This document shows positions 61,040-64,000 of a stretch of DNA of 64,000 bases, piece by piece (position 1 is the stretch's first letter; each line of letters starts with the position of its first letter). Source of the DNA: JACJWR01 sp963752505 (GTDB lineage: Bacteria > Actinomycetota > Actinomycetes > S36-B12 > UBA10799). The position numbers were made by a program, and so were the translations under genes. The notes beneath the pieces are model-generated. The model was not told the DNA's origin, searched no databases, and saw only the letters and a program-made list of their open reading frames with translations. The stretch is taken from contig CAVVYM010000006.1 of NCBI GenBank assembly GCA_963752505.1, positions 281,637 through 345,636 of the forward strand. Direction: 5' to 3'.

Positions 61040-64000
61040 GTGCCGGACCCCTCGGAGACCGCGCTCGACACCACCACGGGGAGAGACATGGCAAGCCAAA
61101 GCGCACGCACCATGACCCGCGCAAACCCGACCTCTTCGCTCAACAGAACCCCGCCCTCCCGTCACACACGCTGGCCGGGAAGGACTCCGGATACCGAATG
61201 CTTCCCCGTAAATCACGCCTCCACCAATGTCCGTAAGACCGTGTGGGCAGACCTCGTGAGCTCGCCTCGACCCCTCATTGTCGCGGGCTACAGCTCAATC
61301 GGCGAGATCATCGACTTCGTAGCGACATGGGACCGCGGCCAAGACACCTCCCAAGCCCGCGTAGTGCTCGGCACTCAGCCGTTTCCCTCCACTCGTCGCC
61401 ACTTCCTCGACCCGACCGCCGAGTTCACTGAGCACGCTCGGGACCACTGGCTTGACCAGGGGATTTCCCTCAGGTTGTCGAGCAAAGTGATCGGAACGAT
61501 GCAAGCCCTCGACGAGGGCCGACTGGATGTCCGGGTGGTGGCCGGTGAGTGGGCACTCCACTCCAAGATCTATGTCGGAGAGGACGCGGCCACTCTCGGT
61601 TCAAGCAATTTCACGGGCGCTGGGCTGGGCAAGCAGGTCGAAGCCAATGCGCGATTGATCGTCATCGCGAACCTGCCCGCTATCGCGAGACAAGCCTCAT
61701 GGCGGAGAACACCTGGGAAGTGGGGGTCGACTGGAACGAGGAATTCCGCGCGCTGCTGAACGACCTCCTTTTGTTCGTTCCCTGGCAGGCGGCCCTTGCT
61801 CGCGCGTGCGCGGACCTGCTGGAGGGCGAATGGGCCAGCCGCTACCTTCCGAATGTGGTGGAACGGCAGAGGCTGTGGCCGTCCCAGGTCACTGGAATCG
61901 CACAGGCCCTCTGGGTGATCGACAACGTCGGAAGTGTGCTGGTCGCGGATGCCACGGGCTCGGGCAAGACCCGGATGGGAGCCCATTTAACGCATGCAGT
62001 GAGAGACCGCCTCTACCAGACGGGTCGCGTGCGCCGAGACTTGGCAGTCCTTGTCGCCCCACCGAATGTGCGATTGACCTGGGAGAAGGAAGCCATCGCA
62101 TGTGGCCTGTCGCTGAAGGTGGTAAGTCACGGCAGTCTGAGCAGGGCAGAGGAGTCCCTAGAGGCAGACTCCGTCGAAGGCGCCCAAGTTCTCGCCCTTG
62201 ATGAGAGCCATAACTTCCTCAACCGAACATCGAACCGTACGCAGAAGGTGGTCGAGAATTCCGCTGACCACGCCGGCCGTTCACAGCGACTCCGATTAGC
62301 AAGGGCGCCAAGGACTTGCTTGCCGTCGTCGAACTCCTTGGGGCGGACAACTTCGAGGACGCCACAATTGACAATCTGCGCGAGTCGCTGGAGAAGCGTC
62401 CGAACGCCGAATTGAGCAAGACTCTTGCGGACAACCTTCGCGAGGAGATTCAGCGATTCACCGTGCGGCGCACCAAGGCAACGCTGAACACCATGGTCGA
62501 CCGTGAGCCCGATGCCTATGCCGATCCAATCACGGGTCGCGTCAACCGATACCCGGACGACGAATCCAAGACCTACCCCACAATGGAGACCGAGGGCGAT
62601 CGCGAGGTGGCCACACGGATCCGCGAACTCGCCAAGCATCTCCGCGGGCTGGCCCTGCTCGGCCGTCGCATTGGACGAACCGTCGGCAGTACCCGGGGCA
62701 GCGACGACGTGATCCTGGACCGACGGTTGGGTGCGGCGGTGGGGTTAGCCGCCCACCACGTCAGCGACAGTATGCGTTCGTCCCGTGCGGCACTCCTTGA
62801 ACATGTCGCCGGTACCACTGCAGCCTGTGAATTCGAAGGAATCGGTCAAGGCTTCAAGAGCAAGTCAACTGGCAACATGCTGCAGACCGTGTCCGAATTG
62901 GCAAGTGACGGCCCTCCAGAAATCGACCTCAATTGCGAGCGGCTCGATTGGCTCTCCAGTACAGCAGCGTGGGCCGAAGCCTGCGAACGCGAAGTTGAGA
63001 CCTACGAGCAAATCCAATCGCTGGCGCGGCAACTATCCAACGCGCGCGAAATCGGAAAGGCCAAACTTCTGGCAGAGGTTCTGCTACTACACCCGAGGGT
63101 GATCGCGTTTGACCATCATCCGATCACATTGGCAGTGCTGATGCCGTTGGTGAGGGAGGCCGGAGCCTCTGGTGTACTCATGGCAACGGGATCGACCAAT
63201 ACCACCAAGTCCAAGGTCGAGAGGGCGCTTTCACGCGAAGCCACGGGGAACGCGCTGGCACTGTGCTCTGACGCGCTCAATGAGGGTCTGAACCTCCAGG
63301 GAGCATCAGCGATTGTCCACCTCGATCTGCAAACAACCATGAGGGCAGTGGAGCAGCGCGTTGGGCGCATCGAGCGCATGGACAGCCTTCATGAGTCCAT
63401 CCAATCCTGGTGGCCGGAGGACGGCCCCGAGTTCGCCACCCGGGCGGGCCGAAAGCCTCGCCGCCCGCGCGGAGGCCACCCGATCCTTGCTCGGCTCGAA
63501 CCTCGTGCTGCCGGACTATCTCACGACCCAGGCGACCCAAGGCAACGAAATCGTCTAAGCGAGATACGTCATCAGTGAATTCGAGAAGGGCCAGAAAGGT
63601 GATTGGGATGGGATCCTGGATGCTCTGGAGCCGGTTCGCAATCTGGTCTTCGGTGACGACGCGCTCCTAACCCATGCAGAGTACGAGGAGCACTCGCAGA
63701 CTCGCCGCTCAAGTCGTCTCACGCGTGAGCCCCCTCACAGCGGAATCAGCATGGGTGTTTTTGGGCCTTTGCGGGAACTCAGCATGGGGCACCACGCTGG
63801 TTACTGCTCGAGGCGGAGAATGACCCGCACCTACACCAGACTCGACGAAGTAGTTGGCAGGCTTAGGGAACTCGTGGCTGACAACCCACCGACGAGAACA
63901 TTCGACGACGCATGCCAACGGCAACTTGACGCCTTTCTCGCTCAAGCCGTCGGAGTTGAAGACCAGCTGCTACCCCTGCGCTTGGCGAAGTCCGTACGGC
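61040..64000 (+). pseudogene. PLD-nuclease/SNF2-type helicase, multiply frameshifted, 3' end outside window
   Basis: A large defence-like enzyme is spread over several frames. The PLD part has PLIVAGYSSIGEIIDFVATW and HSKIYV with GSSNFTGAGLG, an HxK motif. The frame shifts at CCC near 61676-61678. The helicase then gives VADATGSGKTRMG (Walker A) and VLALDESHNFLNR (motif II), shifts near 62275 to FTATPISKGAKDLL (motif III), and continues to LCSDALNEGLNLQGASAIVH and RAVEQRVGRIERMDS (motifs V-VI). Further shifts lie near 63435 and 63690-63830, and an in-frame TAA is at 63556. A helical tail (LDEVVGRLRELVADNPPTRT) runs to the end of the window. Such PLD-helicases occur in phage-defence islands. 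The true start is uncertain and may lie in another frame near 61080. Confidence 0.7.

Noticed and set aside
60712..61236. 174-codon plus frame
   Set aside because: Low-complexity Pro/Arg/Ser sequence. Its last 45 codons could belong to the helicase gene's N-terminus in another frame, but there is no motif to support this.
1..64000. tRNA, rRNA, insertion sequence or prophage genes
   Set aside because: Read on both strands, no T-loop-like GTTCRANNC in a cloverleaf context, no transposase or integrase motif and no target-site duplications were found; short degenerate elements could still be missed by eye.

Overview
The window is chromosomal DNA from a high-GC Gram-positive actinobacterium. The evidence is the split cytochrome locus (ctaE-qcrCAB facing ctaCDF), a PimB-type mannosyltransferase, a RipC-like NlpC/P60 protein, the PspA/HtpX/PspAB set, an AdoK-type kinase, frequent GTG starts, and many starts that look leaderless. 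Gene order from about 0.2 to 35.8 kb follows the mycobacterial Rv2188c-Rv2208 neighbourhood closely (pimB', ripC, dnaQ-GIY-YIG, trpD, ctaE-qcrCAB, adoK, HesB/ErpA, glycerate kinase, DUF3043, cobU/T/S). The sequence alone does not settle the order or family.

Layout. 0-7.8 kb: cell-envelope genes (membrane protein fragment, PimB-like, RipC-like), a CaiB-type CoA transferase, two small Cys-containing proteins, a DnaQ/GIY-YIG nuclease, trpD and a lone receiver-like protein. 7.9-17.0 kb: the whole bcc-aa3 respiratory branch, ctaE-qcrC-qcrA-qcrB on + and ctaC-ctaD-ctaF on -, with an L,D-transpeptidase lipoprotein and strong hairpins between them. 17.2-27.6 kb: a cysteine-desulfurase-like protein without its PLP lysine joined to TusA, then aat, adoK, erpA, glycerate kinase, nadA, the pspA-htpX-pspAB membrane-stress cluster, DUF3043 and an aldo/keto reductase. 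27.7-35.8 kb: a cobalamin riboswitch leading a seven-gene, mostly overlapping operon that combines an ECF transporter (secreted protein, T, fused A-A, S) with nucleotide-loop assembly (a metallo-beta-lactamase-CobU fusion, CobT, CobS). 35.9-43.0 kb: a ferritin-like lipoprotein, a MaoC dehydratase, and the his operon hisD-C-B-(52 aa membrane peptide)-H-A-F, in which hisD has a one-base frameshift. 43.3-54.3 kb: LON-N protein, YbaK, dnaE1, a lipoprotein, an aminotransferase, a photolyase-related gene broken inside a minisatellite, and a membrane protein whose promoter and start codon are triplicated.

54.4-64 kb is an accessory and decaying flank. It holds a TetR regulator with a palindromic operator, a glycosyltransferase that has lost its stop and reads antisense through a shortened patatin gene, a zinc-ribbon membrane protein, an HNH nuclease with a frameshift, gene debris, and a PLD-SNF2 helicase (defence-like) gene with several indels that runs off the window. 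The indels are often in short G/C runs, so real decay and consensus error both have to be considered.

No rRNA, tRNA, CRISPR array, intact insertion sequence or prophage was seen.
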